NCBI GenBank assembly: GCA_910578245.1
Contig: CAJTPC010000015.1
Location: 1-32,456 of the forward strand
Length of the DNA stretch: 32,456 bases
Source of the DNA: an uncultured Christensenella sp.
Lineage (GTDB): Bacteria; Bacillota; Clostridia; Christensenellales; UBA3700
Direction of reading: 5' to 3'
Every line of letters starts with the position of its first letter. Position 1 is the first letter of the stretch. Positions 14,891 through 23,080 of the stretch are shown in pieces. The notes beneath the pieces were generated by a model. It ran no database searches, had not been told where the DNA came from, and saw only the letters and a program-made list of their open reading frames with translations. A program made the translations under genes and the position numbers.

Positions 14891-16630
14891 ATGAAAACCG
14901 TTCTTAAGTATTATCGCAAATATTGGCATTTGATAATTATCTCGCTTGCATTTTTGACGGGCGAGGCAATATGTGAATTACAACTGCCGAGTTATATGTC
15001 GGGGCTTCTAAACGATGGCGTGGGAGCATCGGACATGGCGGTAATATGGAGCTATGGCTGGAAGATGATATTGTTAAGTCTTACTGCTTGCGTATGCGCC
15101 GTGACGGTAGGATTTTTATCCTCGGTGATAGGGGCAAAGGTTTCTAGAGATTTGCGTTTTGACGTGTTTTCTAAAGTAATGCATTTTGCAGGCGAGGAAT
15201 ACAATAAGTTTTCCGTTTCATCGCTAATTACCAGAAGTACCAATGATATTAACCAAATTCAAATGCTTACTATTATTACCCTGAGATTGGTAATGTTTGC
15301 GCCTATTATGGGTATAGGCGGTAGCATTATGGCAGTTGAGTATTCGGGCGGTATCAGCTCGCTTGCTTGGGTAATAGTAGTGGCTATTGCGGTGATAGTA
15401 GTAATGATATCGTTAGCCTTGACGATAGTTCAGCCGAAGTTTACCAAGATGCAGAAGCAGATAGACAAGGTCAACCAAATAGCGGGCGATGAACTAAGCG
15501 GAATGATGGTAATAAGAGCTTTCAATACTCAAAAGCATGAAGAGGAGCGCTTTGACAAAGCCAACAGCGAGTTGACGCGCACGTCGCTTTTTACTTCAAG
15601 GCTTATGGCTATTCTCATTCCTATTATGACGATTGCAATGAACGGCATTATGCTTATGATAGTTTGGATATTTGCCCGGCATATCGAAGACTTTTCTCAA
15701 ATTGCCAATATGGTAGCATTTATGCAATACGCCTTACAAGTCATCATGTCATTTATGATAATATCAATGATATTTCTCATATTGCCAAGAGCAAGGGTGT
15801 CTATCGGCAGAGTAAGCGAAGTGCTGGATACTCCGATATCTATTAATAACGCGCAAGGCAAGGAAATGCCAAGCGGCGAGAGATTCAAGGGCGATGTCAA
15901 GTTTGAGGACGTAAGTTACGGTTACGGCGGAGGCGCTCTTGCAGTGGAGAATATTACGTTCGAGGCAAAGAGCGGACAAGTTACTGCCTTGATTGGGTCT
16001 ACCGGAAGCGGAAAGTCTACCGTTGTATCGCTTTTGCCAAGGCTTATGGACGTGACGAGCGGAAAGATTACGATCGACGGAGTGGATATAAGAGATATCA
16101 ATATTAAGGATTTACGCAACAATATTGGTTTTGTTCCGCAAAAGAACATCTTGTTTTCAGGTGATATAGCTTCCAACGTAGGCTACGGATTGGAAAACGC
16201 AAATCAAGACGACTTGCAAAAGGCGGTGGATATTGCGCAAGCAAGCGAATTTATAAATACCGATGAAAAAGGTTTTGAAAGGGAGATTTCTCAAGGCGGA
16301 ACCAACGTTTCCGGCGGACAGAAACAACGTCTTGCCATCGCCAGAGCCATCAGCAAAAAGGCTCCGATATACGTCTTTGACGATTCTTTTTCTGCGCTTG
16401 ACTTCAAGACGGACGCCAAACTCAGGCAGGCTTTGGCTGAAGAAATGGGCGATGCTTGCGTAATAATTGTCGCGCAACGCGTAGGTACGATTAAGAATGC
16501 GGACAAAATAATAGTTCTTGATGACGGGAAAATAGTAGGAGAGGGTAAGCATCAAGACTTGCTCAAGACGTGTAAGACCTATTTGGATATAGCCAAGTCG
16601 CAATTATCTGAGGAGGAATTGAGTTTATGA
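14891..16630 (+). CDS. Heterodimeric ABC exporter, half with degenerate ATP site (YfiB/TM287-like)
   Basis: A 579-aa half-transporter with six N-terminal helices (about residues 15-310) fused to an ATPase domain. Walker A is GSTGSGKST near 369 and the signature is VSGGQKQRL near 471. The Walker B region reads YVFDDSFSALD, with Asp in place of the catalytic Glu, and the switch segment reads IVAQRVGTI, with Gln in place of His. Loss of these residues in one half, with the second half intact, defines heterodimeric exporters such as TM287/288 and BmrCD. The ATG lies nine bases after the predicted transcription start, without a ribosome site. It overlaps the next gene by 4 nt. Substrate unknown: a drug, lipid or peptide is possible. 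Confidence 0.93.
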   Translation: MKTVLKYYRKYWHLIIISLAFLTGEAICELQLPSYMSGLLNDGVGASDMAVIWSYGWKMILLSLTACVCAVTVGFLSSVIGAKVSRDLRFDVFSKVMHFAGEEYNKFSVSSLITRSTNDINQIQMLTIITLRLVMFAPIMGIGGSIMAVEYSGGISSLAWVIVVAIAVIVVMISLALTIVQPKFTKMQKQIDKVNQIAGDELSGMMVIRAFNTQKHEEERFDKANSELTRTSLFTSRLMAILIPIMTIAMNGIMLMIVWIFARHIEDFSQIANMVAFMQYALQVIMSFMIISMIFLILPRARVSIGRVSEVLDTPISINNAQGKEMPSGERFKGDVKFEDVSYGYGGGALAVENITFEAKSGQVTALIGSTGSGKSTVVSLLPRLMDVTSGKITIDGVDIRDINIKDLRNNIGFVPQKNILFSGDIASNVGYGLENANQDDLQKAVDIAQASEFINTDEKGFEREISQGGTNVSGGQKQRLAIARAISKKAPIYVFDDSFSALDFKTDAKLRQALAEEMGDACVIIVAQRVGTIKNADKIIVLDDGKIVGEGKHQDLLKTCKTYLDIAKSQLSEEELSL

Positions 16631-18846
16631 GTAATACGACAAGACCTCCAAAAGGACCTATGGGCGTTGGCATGAGAATGGGAGGCGGAGAAAAGGCAAA
16701 AGATTTCAAGGGTACTTCGGCAAAATTGTTGAAGTACATGCGTAGCGATATTCTTGTTATTATAATTGCCTTTATCTTAGCTATCGGCGGTGTTGTAGCG
16801 ACAATAACCGTGCCCGATGTATTGAGCGGAGCAACAGACGTATTGGTAGAAGGCGCAATGAAAAAGACCGTCTACAAAACGGTTGTGCCGATGCTTAAGT
16901 TTGATGACAAAACGTTGACGGTTATGGAATCTTCGCCGTATTGTTATTTTTCGATTGGCGATATACGCAATATATTAAATGACGATAGCGAAGATTCAAG
17001 CGATATGTCGGAGCAGATACCGCAAGGAGTGAAGGACGCTTTGCTATCAATGCCGGCAAACAATGACATAGACGGTATCAAGCTCGGCGCGCTTGCCTAT
17101 GCGAGTAAGAATTCCAATACGATAGGCGAGTTTATTGACAAATTGGGAATCGACGCGTCGGTATTTCTATCTAAAGTACCAGAGGCATATCGCGACCAAG
17201 TTAAGAGCGTATCCTTTGACGTAAAGCCGGAAATTGACTTTGACGCAATCGCAAAGATTGCTCTTAAGTTGATTATACTTGTGGTTTCAAGCGGAATTAT
17301 GGCGTATCTGCAAGGCTTCTTGCTATCCGGAGTAGCTCAAAAGATATCATATAGATTTAGACGCGATCTCAATGAAAAGATTGATAAGTTGCCGCTTAAG
17401 TTCTATGACAAGACTACCAACGGTGAAGTAATGAGCCTAATCACCAACGATATAGATACAATAGCCACTTCTTTGAATCAAAGCATGTCGCAACTTCTCA
17501 CGTCGGTGACGACGGTAATAGGCGTATTGATAATGATGCTCAAAATCAGTCCGCTTATGACGCTGATAGCAGTTGTCAGCGTACCGATAATGCTAGTAAT
17601 AGCAATGATAATAATTAAAAATTCTCAAAAGTATTTCAAAAGACAGCAAGAGTATCTCGGACACGTCAACGGACAAATCGAAGAGATGTTTTCCGGACAG
17701 AACGTAGTAAAACTTTTCAACGGCGAAGAAAAGAGTATTGAAGAGTTCAAAAAATATAATGACGAATTGTATTCTTCGGCTTGGACGTCGCAGTTTTTCT
17801 CGGGACTTATGCAACCTACCGCAAAAGTCATAGGCAATTTGAGTTTTGTCGGCGTATGTATCCTCGGAGGATACTTAGTCGTGAAAGGACCGTTGGGCGT
17901 GGGTAATATTCAGGCTTTCGTGCAGTATGTCAAGCAGTTTAATCAACCAATCACGCAGCTTGCAAGCGTTGCTAATACATTCCAATCGACTATGGCGGCG
18001 GCAGAAAGAGTATTTGCATTCCTTGAAGAAGAGGAAGAGCAAGAGAGCGGACAGCTTACTGTGGAAAGAATAAACGGCGACGTTGACTTCGAACACGTTA
18101 AGTTCGGATATTCTGATGACAAAATAATTATCAACGACTTTACAAGCCACGTCAAAAGCGGGCAGAGAGTTGCGATAGTAGGGCCTACGGGCGCAGGCAA
18201 GACGACTATAGTCAAGTTGCTTATGAGATACTACGACGTGAATTCGGGAGATATATTCGTAGACGGTAAGAATATTAAAGACTATTCGCGCGCGGGCTTG
18301 CGTAAACATATAGGCATGGTATTGCAAGATACTTGGCTATACAACGATACTATTATGGAAAATATACGTTACGGCAGACTTGACGCAACGGACGAGGAGG
18401 TTATACGCGCCTCAAAACTTGCGTGCGCCGACCACTTTATACAGATTTTGCCCAACGGTTACAACTTTGTCATAGACGCAGACGCAAGCAATATCTCTCA
18501 AGGACAAAAACAACTCTTGACTATTGCAAGAGCAATACTTGCAGATTGCGAGATTATGATACTTGACGAGGCTACCAGCTTGGTCGATACCCGTACCGAA
18601 ATGCTTATACAACAGGCTATGAATACATTGATGCAAGGCAGGACGAGCTTTGTCATAGCCCACAGATTATCTACAATAAAAGACGCCGACAATATCTTGG
18701 TACTCAAAGACGGAGATATAGTCGAGCAGGGCAGGCATGAGGAACTTCTTGCAAAAGGCGGTTTCTATGCCGAATTGTACAACGCTCAATTTTTGGGTAT
18801 AAGCATTGATGAGATTGACGATACATTGAATAGCAAGAATTTGTAA
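16627..18846 (+). CDS. Heterodimeric ABC exporter, catalytic half with a large extracytoplasmic insert (YfiC/TM288-like)
   Basis: A 739-aa half-transporter. The catalytic residues are intact: Walker A GPTGAGKTT near 518, signature ISQGQKQLL near 622, Walker B IMILDEATS near 642 and H-loop IAHRLST near 678. LSQGQ in place of LSGGQ is usual for this subgroup. An unusual feature is a segment of about 145 residues between the first helix (about 42-63) and the second (about 210-232), which should lie outside the membrane; a typical half-exporter has a short loop there. The segment is acidic and contains no Cys pair or obvious binding motif beyond a single Cys. The N-terminus is Gly/Met-rich. It is coupled to the first half by ATGA and preceded by GAGGAATTGAG. 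A hairpin terminator follows at 18948. Confidence 0.94.
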   Translation: MSNTTRPPKGPMGVGMRMGGGEKAKDFKGTSAKLLKYMRSDILVIIIAFILAIGGVVATITVPDVLSGATDVLVEGAMKKTVYKTVVPMLKFDDKTLTVMESSPYCYFSIGDIRNILNDDSEDSSDMSEQIPQGVKDALLSMPANNDIDGIKLGALAYASKNSNTIGEFIDKLGIDASVFLSKVPEAYRDQVKSVSFDVKPEIDFDAIAKIALKLIILVVSSGIMAYLQGFLLSGVAQKISYRFRRDLNEKIDKLPLKFYDKTTNGEVMSLITNDIDTIATSLNQSMSQLLTSVTTVIGVLIMMLKISPLMTLIAVVSVPIMLVIAMIIIKNSQKYFKRQQEYLGHVNGQIEEMFSGQNVVKLFNGEEKSIEEFKKYNDELYSSAWTSQFFSGLMQPTAKVIGNLSFVGVCILGGYLVVKGPLGVGNIQAFVQYVKQFNQPITQLASVANTFQSTMAAAERVFAFLEEEEEQESGQLTVERINGDVDFEHVKFGYSDDKIIINDFTSHVKSGQRVAIVGPTGAGKTTIVKLLMRYYDVNSGDIFVDGKNIKDYSRAGLRKHIGMVLQDTWLYNDTIMENIRYGRLDATDEEVIRASKLACADHFIQILPNGYNFVIDADASNISQGQKQLLTIARAILADCEIMILDEATSLVDTRTEMLIQQAMNTLMQGRTSFVIAHRLSTIKDADNILVLKDGDIVEQGRHEELLAKGGFYAELYNAQFLGISIDEIDDTLNSKNL

Positions 18847-18947
18847 AATTTTCAAAAGGGTATTGCAATTTGGTTTTTTTAATGCTAAACTGTAAATGCT
18901 ATACAAAATGACTATTTCTAATGTACGACCTTTTATAAACTTTACCG

Positions 18948-18971
18948 AAAGACTGCTATATGGCAGTCTTT
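18948..18971 (+). terminator. Terminator of the ABC exporter operon
   Basis: Nine-bp stem AAAGACTGC / GCAGTCTTT around TATATG, followed by TGGTTTGAATTTTTTT. It lies about 100 nt after the second ABC gene and before the nfeD promoter. Confidence 0.65.
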
Positions 18972-19030
18972 TGGTTTGAATTTTTTTGTAAATTCTACAA
19001 TAATTTTGTAAAGTAAAATAATTTTTGATA

Positions 19031-19059
19031 TTGCTTTATATTCAAAAGTGTTATATACT
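19031..19059 (+). promoter_or_regulatory. Promoter of the nfeD-floA operon
   Basis: TTGCTT (19031-19036) and TATACT (19054-19059) are 17 bp apart. A near-perfect ribosome site, AAGGAGGTGA, begins 8 nt after the -10 box and leads into the ATG at 19080. The short leader leaves no room for other control elements. Confidence 0.6.
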
Positions 19060-19079
19060 GTAAAAAAGGAGGTGAGCAA

Positions 19080-19655
19080 ATGTTGTTGGCTAGCAATGGA
19101 TTGACGTTTTGGCAAGAAATCGGAATTGCCTTTAGCGACATAGGCATAATACCTGCGATACTTCTCATTTTGGGAACGATTTTTATTATCGTTGAGATAT
19201 TCCAACCGGGCTTTGGATTTTTTGGAATATGCGGTATAATTCTCGTACTTGCAGGTATGGCTGTAAGGCTGTTTATGAGCAAGCGAGGTTCCCTCATAGT
19301 ACAGTTCTTTGTAATGCTTATATGCGTATCTGTCGTAGTATGCGTTGCGCTTTTGATAATGTTGCGCTCGCTTAAAAAGGGTAAGCTATCGCGTACCGGA
19401 CTTGTGCAGACGACTCTTGCAGTATCCGAAGGAATTACCGGCGGTACGGAGGACTTTTCACAGTTGCTCGGTAAAGTAGGCGTATCGACTTCAGTTTTGC
19501 GCCCAAGCGGTAACGCAGTAATTGACGGCAAACTATACAGCGTTGTATCGCAGTCTGCTCTCATAGAGAAAGGCAAAGATATAGAGGTAATTGCAGTAGA
19601 AGGAGTAAAAATTACTGTAAAAGAATATTCTTTGGCTAAAGAAGCGACGGTATAA
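19080..19655 (+). CDS. nfeD: NfeD-like membrane protein
   Basis: A 191-aa membrane protein that partners flotillins and helps organise membrane microdomains. Helices are seen at about residues 22-42, 44-62 and 71-95, in the order and spacing of short NfeD proteins. The C-terminal 60 residues (GKVGVSTSVLRPSGNAVIDG, then a strand with VVSQ and an ending like EGVKITVK) match the NfeD OB-fold domain. The N-terminal serine-protease-like domain of long NfeD proteins is absent. AAAGGAGGTGAGCAA precedes the start. It sits 95 nt upstream of floA, as in the Bacillus yqeZ-yqfA-yqfB cluster. Confidence 0.87.
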   Translation: MLLASNGLTFWQEIGIAFSDIGIIPAILLILGTIFIIVEIFQPGFGFFGICGIILVLAGMAVRLFMSKRGSLIVQFFVMLICVSVVVCVALLIMLRSLKKGKLSRTGLVQTTLAVSEGITGGTEDFSQLLGKVGVSTSVLRPSGNAVIDGKLYSVVSQSALIEKGKDIEVIAVEGVKITVKEYSLAKEATV

Positions 19656-19750
19656 TACGAAGTTTAATGACTTAATTATAATATCAGCGTAAGTCGAAGC
19701 GTATATAATTAAATTGAAAGAAAAAATATAAAAATAAAAAGGAGTAAAAA

Positions 19751-20770
19751 ATGGCTATAATGACATTGGCGCTTAGCGCAGCAGGCATTACGGCAATAGT
19801 CGTAGCAGTCGTCCTGCTTGTATTGCTAGCAATTATTTTCAGTCTTTTGCCTATCAGAATTTGGTTTAGAGCGCTCGTATCGGGTGTAAAAATCTCAATG
19901 AATAGGCTCATCGGTATGAGATGGAGAGGTATTAAAGTAATTCCTCTTGTCGATGCGTACATCTCTGCAAAGAAAGCGGGGCTTGACATCTCTATTGACG
20001 AATTGGAGAGTCACGTGCTTGCAAGAGGCGACGTAATCAAAGTTGTCAACGCTTTGATTTCCGCGCACTCGGCAAATATGGAATTGACGGCAGAAACTGC
20101 AAGAGCAATCGACCTTGCAGGTAGAGACGTACTCAATGCAGTTAAAGTGTCGGTTAATCCAAAGGTAATCGAAACTCCTGCAATATCGGCAATAGCAAAA
20201 AACGGTATTGAATTGAGAGTTAAGGCAAGAGTAACTGTGAGAGCAAATATCACCAGACTTATCGGTGGCGCAGGCGAGGATACTATCATTGCCCGTATAG
20301 GCGAAGGCATCGTCACGACGGTAGGTTCGGCAGAGTCGCACAAGGACGTGCTTGAAAATCCGGACGCAATCTCCAAGACAGTGCTTAACAAAGGTCTTGA
20401 CAGCGGTACGGCATATGAAATACTTTCAATCGATATAGCAGACATCGACGTCGGCAGAAATATCGGCGCCCAACTTCAAATGGATCAAGCTGAAGCCGAT
20501 AAGAGAATCGCTGAGGCAAAAGCCGAAGAAAGACGCGCTATGGCTGTCGCTTTAGAGCAGGAAATGAAGGCAAAGACCCAAGAAATGAAAGCTCTCGTTA
20601 TCGAGGCGGAATCTCAAGTTCCAAAGGCTATGGCTCAGGCTTTGCAAAAAGGCAAACTCGGCGTAATGGACTATTATAATATGCAAAACGTAATGGCGGA
20701 TACAAATATGCGTAACGCTATAGGCGGAGCAGAAGAGTCCAACGAAGTAAATATGAAGGAAAAGAAATAA
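19751..20770 (+). CDS. floA: Flotillin-like protein FloA
   Basis: A 339-aa scaffold protein of the FloA family (UPF0365). It inserts by an N-terminal hydrophobic hairpin (about residues 8-38) and oligomerises into lipid-raft-like domains. The SPFH-type region is recognisable by SGVKISMNRLIGMRWR, then RARVTVRANITRLIGGAGEDTI in two pieces and IGEGIVTTVGSAESHKDVLENP. The C-terminal coiled coil is Ala/Glu-rich (QAEADKRIAEAKAEERRAMA). Length is standard for the family. AAAAAGGAGTAAAAA gives a strong ribosome site. The stop codon overlaps the next ATG by one base (TAATG). Confidence 0.95.
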   Translation: MAIMTLALSAAGITAIVVAVVLLVLLAIIFSLLPIRIWFRALVSGVKISMNRLIGMRWRGIKVIPLVDAYISAKKAGLDISIDELESHVLARGDVIKVVNALISAHSANMELTAETARAIDLAGRDVLNAVKVSVNPKVIETPAISAIAKNGIELRVKARVTVRANITRLIGGAGEDTIIARIGEGIVTTVGSAESHKDVLENPDAISKTVLNKGLDSGTAYEILSIDIADIDVGRNIGAQLQMDQAEADKRIAEAKAEERRAMAVALEQEMKAKTQEMKALVIEAESQVPKAMAQALQKGKLGVMDYYNMQNVMADTNMRNAIGGAEESNEVNMKEKK

Positions 20771-21402
20771 TGTTCTTTATTGTTTTAGGCGTAATAGTAG
20801 CCATTGGCGCAATAGCGGTAATCGGTGAAAGCGCTAAAAAGGCTAAACAAAATAAGCAAAAGCAAGATGCGGAAAGGGCAATGAATTTACTTGACGGTAA
20901 AGACGAGTTCAAAAAGTTTTTGGACTATGACAATTCTTCTAAGCCGGTAAGTCATTCTCAACAGCCTACGAACTTCTCGCAACCTCAACGTACTGCGCAA
21001 TCTACTCAGAGCGCAAGTCCGTCGCATAATAGTACTGCAAATCGGCAAATGATGACAGAACTTCAACAGCGACTTGTCGAGTTGAAACGTAATCAAGCGC
21101 TACGCAATGAGGTAAAGGCAAAAGAAGTAGTAGTTACTTCATCGCATCATGACAATCATTGCGACGTTTCTCATCACGAGAGCAAGGATAAGTACAGAGT
21201 TGAGTACGTACCTACGATGCACAGTATCGGCGGTAAGTCTACAGAAGGTTGCGAAGACAGCTATAATCTAAGATATGTCAAACTCGACGAGGATGAAGCA
21301 AAGAAACTTGAGCTTACACCCCTTCAAAAGGCAATAGTCTACGGAGAAATTCTCAACGAGCCTGCTTTCAAAAGAGGGTATAGAACAAATAGGTTGAGAT
21401 AA
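20770..21402 (+). CDS. Unknown membrane-anchored His/Cys protein in the flotillin operon
   Basis: A 210-aa protein with one N-terminal helix (about residues 2-19), so probably anchored with its bulk in the cytoplasm. A basic helix (KKAKQNKQKQ) follows, then a Gln/Ser/Thr/Pro linker at about 56-92, an amphipathic stretch at 92-118, and a His/Cys cluster HHDNHCDVSHHE at 126-137, with Cys161 in STEGCEDSYNLRYV. The cluster and the later EGC suggest metal binding. The last part, PLQKAIVYGEILNEPAFKR, looks conserved. I cannot name the family. It is translationally coupled to floA (TAATG), in the position of yqfB in Bacillus, but is longer and different. It may be a flotillin accessory factor. Confidence 0.75.
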   Translation: MFFIVLGVIVAIGAIAVIGESAKKAKQNKQKQDAERAMNLLDGKDEFKKFLDYDNSSKPVSHSQQPTNFSQPQRTAQSTQSASPSHNSTANRQMMTELQQRLVELKRNQALRNEVKAKEVVVTSSHHDNHCDVSHHESKDKYRVEYVPTMHSIGGKSTEGCEDSYNLRYVKLDEDEAKKLELTPLQKAIVYGEILNEPAFKRGYRTNRLR

Positions 21403-21420
21403 CTCAAAACGACTTAAAAC

Positions 21421-21448
21421 AAAGCGTATCTCAAAAGAGATACGCTTT
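21421..21448. terminator. Bidirectional terminator between the floA operon and citrate synthase
   Basis: AAAGCGTATCTC / GAGATACGCTTT, a perfect 12-bp stem with a 4-nt AAAA loop, followed by ATATTTTTGTG. It serves the plus-strand operon and is also positioned to stop minus-strand transcription from citrate synthase. Confidence 0.85.
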
Positions 21449-21478
21449 ATATTTTTGTGTTGTTAATTAGTTAATTAT

Positions 21479-22852
21479 TTATTTTCTATCTTTCATTGGT
21501 ACGTATTCCAAAGCGGGTTGCGTACAGTTGTAAGCAGGACGCATAATTCTAGAGGAGTTGATAAGTTCTTCCATTCTATGCGCCGACCAGCCGGCAATTC
21601 TCGCGATAGCGAAAATCGGGGTATACAATTCTTGCGGAAGCCCCAACATATCGTAAATAAATCCGCTGTAGAAGTCTATGTTTGCGCTTACGCCTTTATA
21701 GATATGTCTTTGTTTAGAAATAAGTTTGATAGCAATCTCTTCGACTTTTGAATACAGAGTAAAATCGTGCATAAGACCTTTTTCTTCACTTAGCGACTTC
21801 GTAGACTTTTTCAAAAGCAATGCTCTTGGGTCGGAGAGAGAGTAGACGGCGTGACCGATACCGTATATAAGTCCGCTTTTGTCGAAGACCTCTTTGTTGA
21901 GAATCTTATTGAGATAATTCTCAATTTCTTCGTCATCGTCCCAATCTGCGACGTTCTTCTTGATATCGCTAAACATCTGCGAAACTTTAATGTTGGCGCC
22001 GCCGTGTTTAGGTCCTTTGAGAGAGCCAATCGCCGCCGCAATAGCGGAATATGTATCAGAACCCGAAGACGTAACCGCTCTTGCCGTAAAAGTAGAGTTG
22101 TTACCGCCGCCGTGTTCAGCGTGCAGTACAAGAGCAAGGTCGAGTACTTTTGCCTCCAACTTGCTATACTTGCTGTCTATTCTCAACATATGCAAGATAT
22201 TTTCAGCCGTTGACAATTCGTCTTTTGGCGCGTGAATAAAGAAAGAATTCTTTTCTTTTATGTAATATTCATATGCTTGATAGCTATATACCGACAAGAG
22301 CGGGAAGAGCGCTATCAACTGCAGACATTGACTAAGCACGTTGTTGAGCGAAGTGTCGTTTGCTTTGGCGTCGTAAGAGTATAGCGTCAATACACTTCTT
22401 GCAAGAGAGTTCATCATATCGTTGCTAGGCGCTTTCATGATTATATCTCTTACGAAAGTATTTGGCAAAGACTTGCGGTACTTTGCAAGTATCGCTTTGA
22501 ATTCGTCAAGTTCGGATTGTTTGGGCAATTCGCCGAATAAAAGCAAGTACGTTATTTCTTCAAAACCCGATCTGTCGTTTTCAAAAAAATCTGCGCACAA
22601 AGAATTAATATTATAGCCTCTATAATATAATCGGCCTTCGCATGGAACTTCTTCGCCGTTGATTACTTTTTTTGCAATTACGTCGCTTATATTGGTAAGA
22701 CCTGTTAAGACGCCCTTACCTTTAGGGTCGCGGAGACCTTTGTTGACCTTATGTTGCACGAAAAGTTCGGGGTCAATGACTCCGTTATCCATGCATTTGT
22801 CCGCCAAAGTTACTATTTTTCTCCCCAAATCCAATTCTTTTTTCGATGACAT
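21479..22852 (-). CDS. gltA: Citrate synthase
   Basis: A 457-aa cytoplasmic enzyme condensing oxaloacetate and acetyl-CoA into citrate, the entry of the TCA or glutamate branch. The family residues are present: His247 in LHAEHGGGNNSTF, His283 in KGPKHGGAN, His334 in GIGHAVYSLSDPRA and Asp393 in NIDFYSGF, with a conserved Arg region near the C-terminus (AHRMEEL). The N-terminal extension of about 70 residues before RLYYRGYNI fits the citrate-synthase type common in Clostridia. A 2-methylcitrate synthase cannot be wholly excluded, but no prp genes are nearby. The start has GAGAGGA upstream. It is divergent from the M28 peptidase. Confidence 0.92.
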   Translation of the reverse strand: MSSKKELDLGRKIVTLADKCMDNGVIDPELFVQHKVNKGLRDPKGKGVLTGLTNISDVIAKKVINGEEVPCEGRLYYRGYNINSLCADFFENDRSGFEEITYLLLFGELPKQSELDEFKAILAKYRKSLPNTFVRDIIMKAPSNDMMNSLARSVLTLYSYDAKANDTSLNNVLSQCLQLIALFPLLSVYSYQAYEYYIKEKNSFFIHAPKDELSTAENILHMLRIDSKYSKLEAKVLDLALVLHAEHGGGNNSTFTARAVTSSGSDTYSAIAAAIGSLKGPKHGGANIKVSQMFSDIKKNVADWDDDEEIENYLNKILNKEVFDKSGLIYGIGHAVYSLSDPRALLLKKSTKSLSEEKGLMHDFTLYSKVEEIAIKLISKQRHIYKGVSANIDFYSGFIYDMLGLPQELYTPIFAIARIAGWSAHRMEELINSSRIMRPAYNCTQPALEYVPMKDRK

Positions 22853-22891
22853 TGCAAAAATTCCTCTCGACTTTTTTATATATAATGTTAT

Positions 22892-22920
22892 ATTTTATAC
22901 TAATATCTACAAAAAGTCAA
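22892..22920 (-). promoter_or_regulatory. Citrate synthase promoter
   Basis: On the minus strand TTGACT (22920-22915) and TAAAAT (22897-22892) are 17 bp apart. The leader of about 35 nt carries GAGAGGA before the ATG at 22852. The facing M28 gene has an extended -10-like TGcTACAAT ending at 23041. Confidence 0.6.
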
Positions 22921-23080
22921 TCGATTTTAGTATCGATAATTACGCCTATGACTAAAGCTATTCAGTAATATTTTTCAAGGGTAAAATTATTGTAAAATAT
23001 TTTAGGCAAATGCTTTATTATACGTCTATTATATGCTACAATATAAATAACTAAAGTTTTACAATATTTGGAGCAAAATT

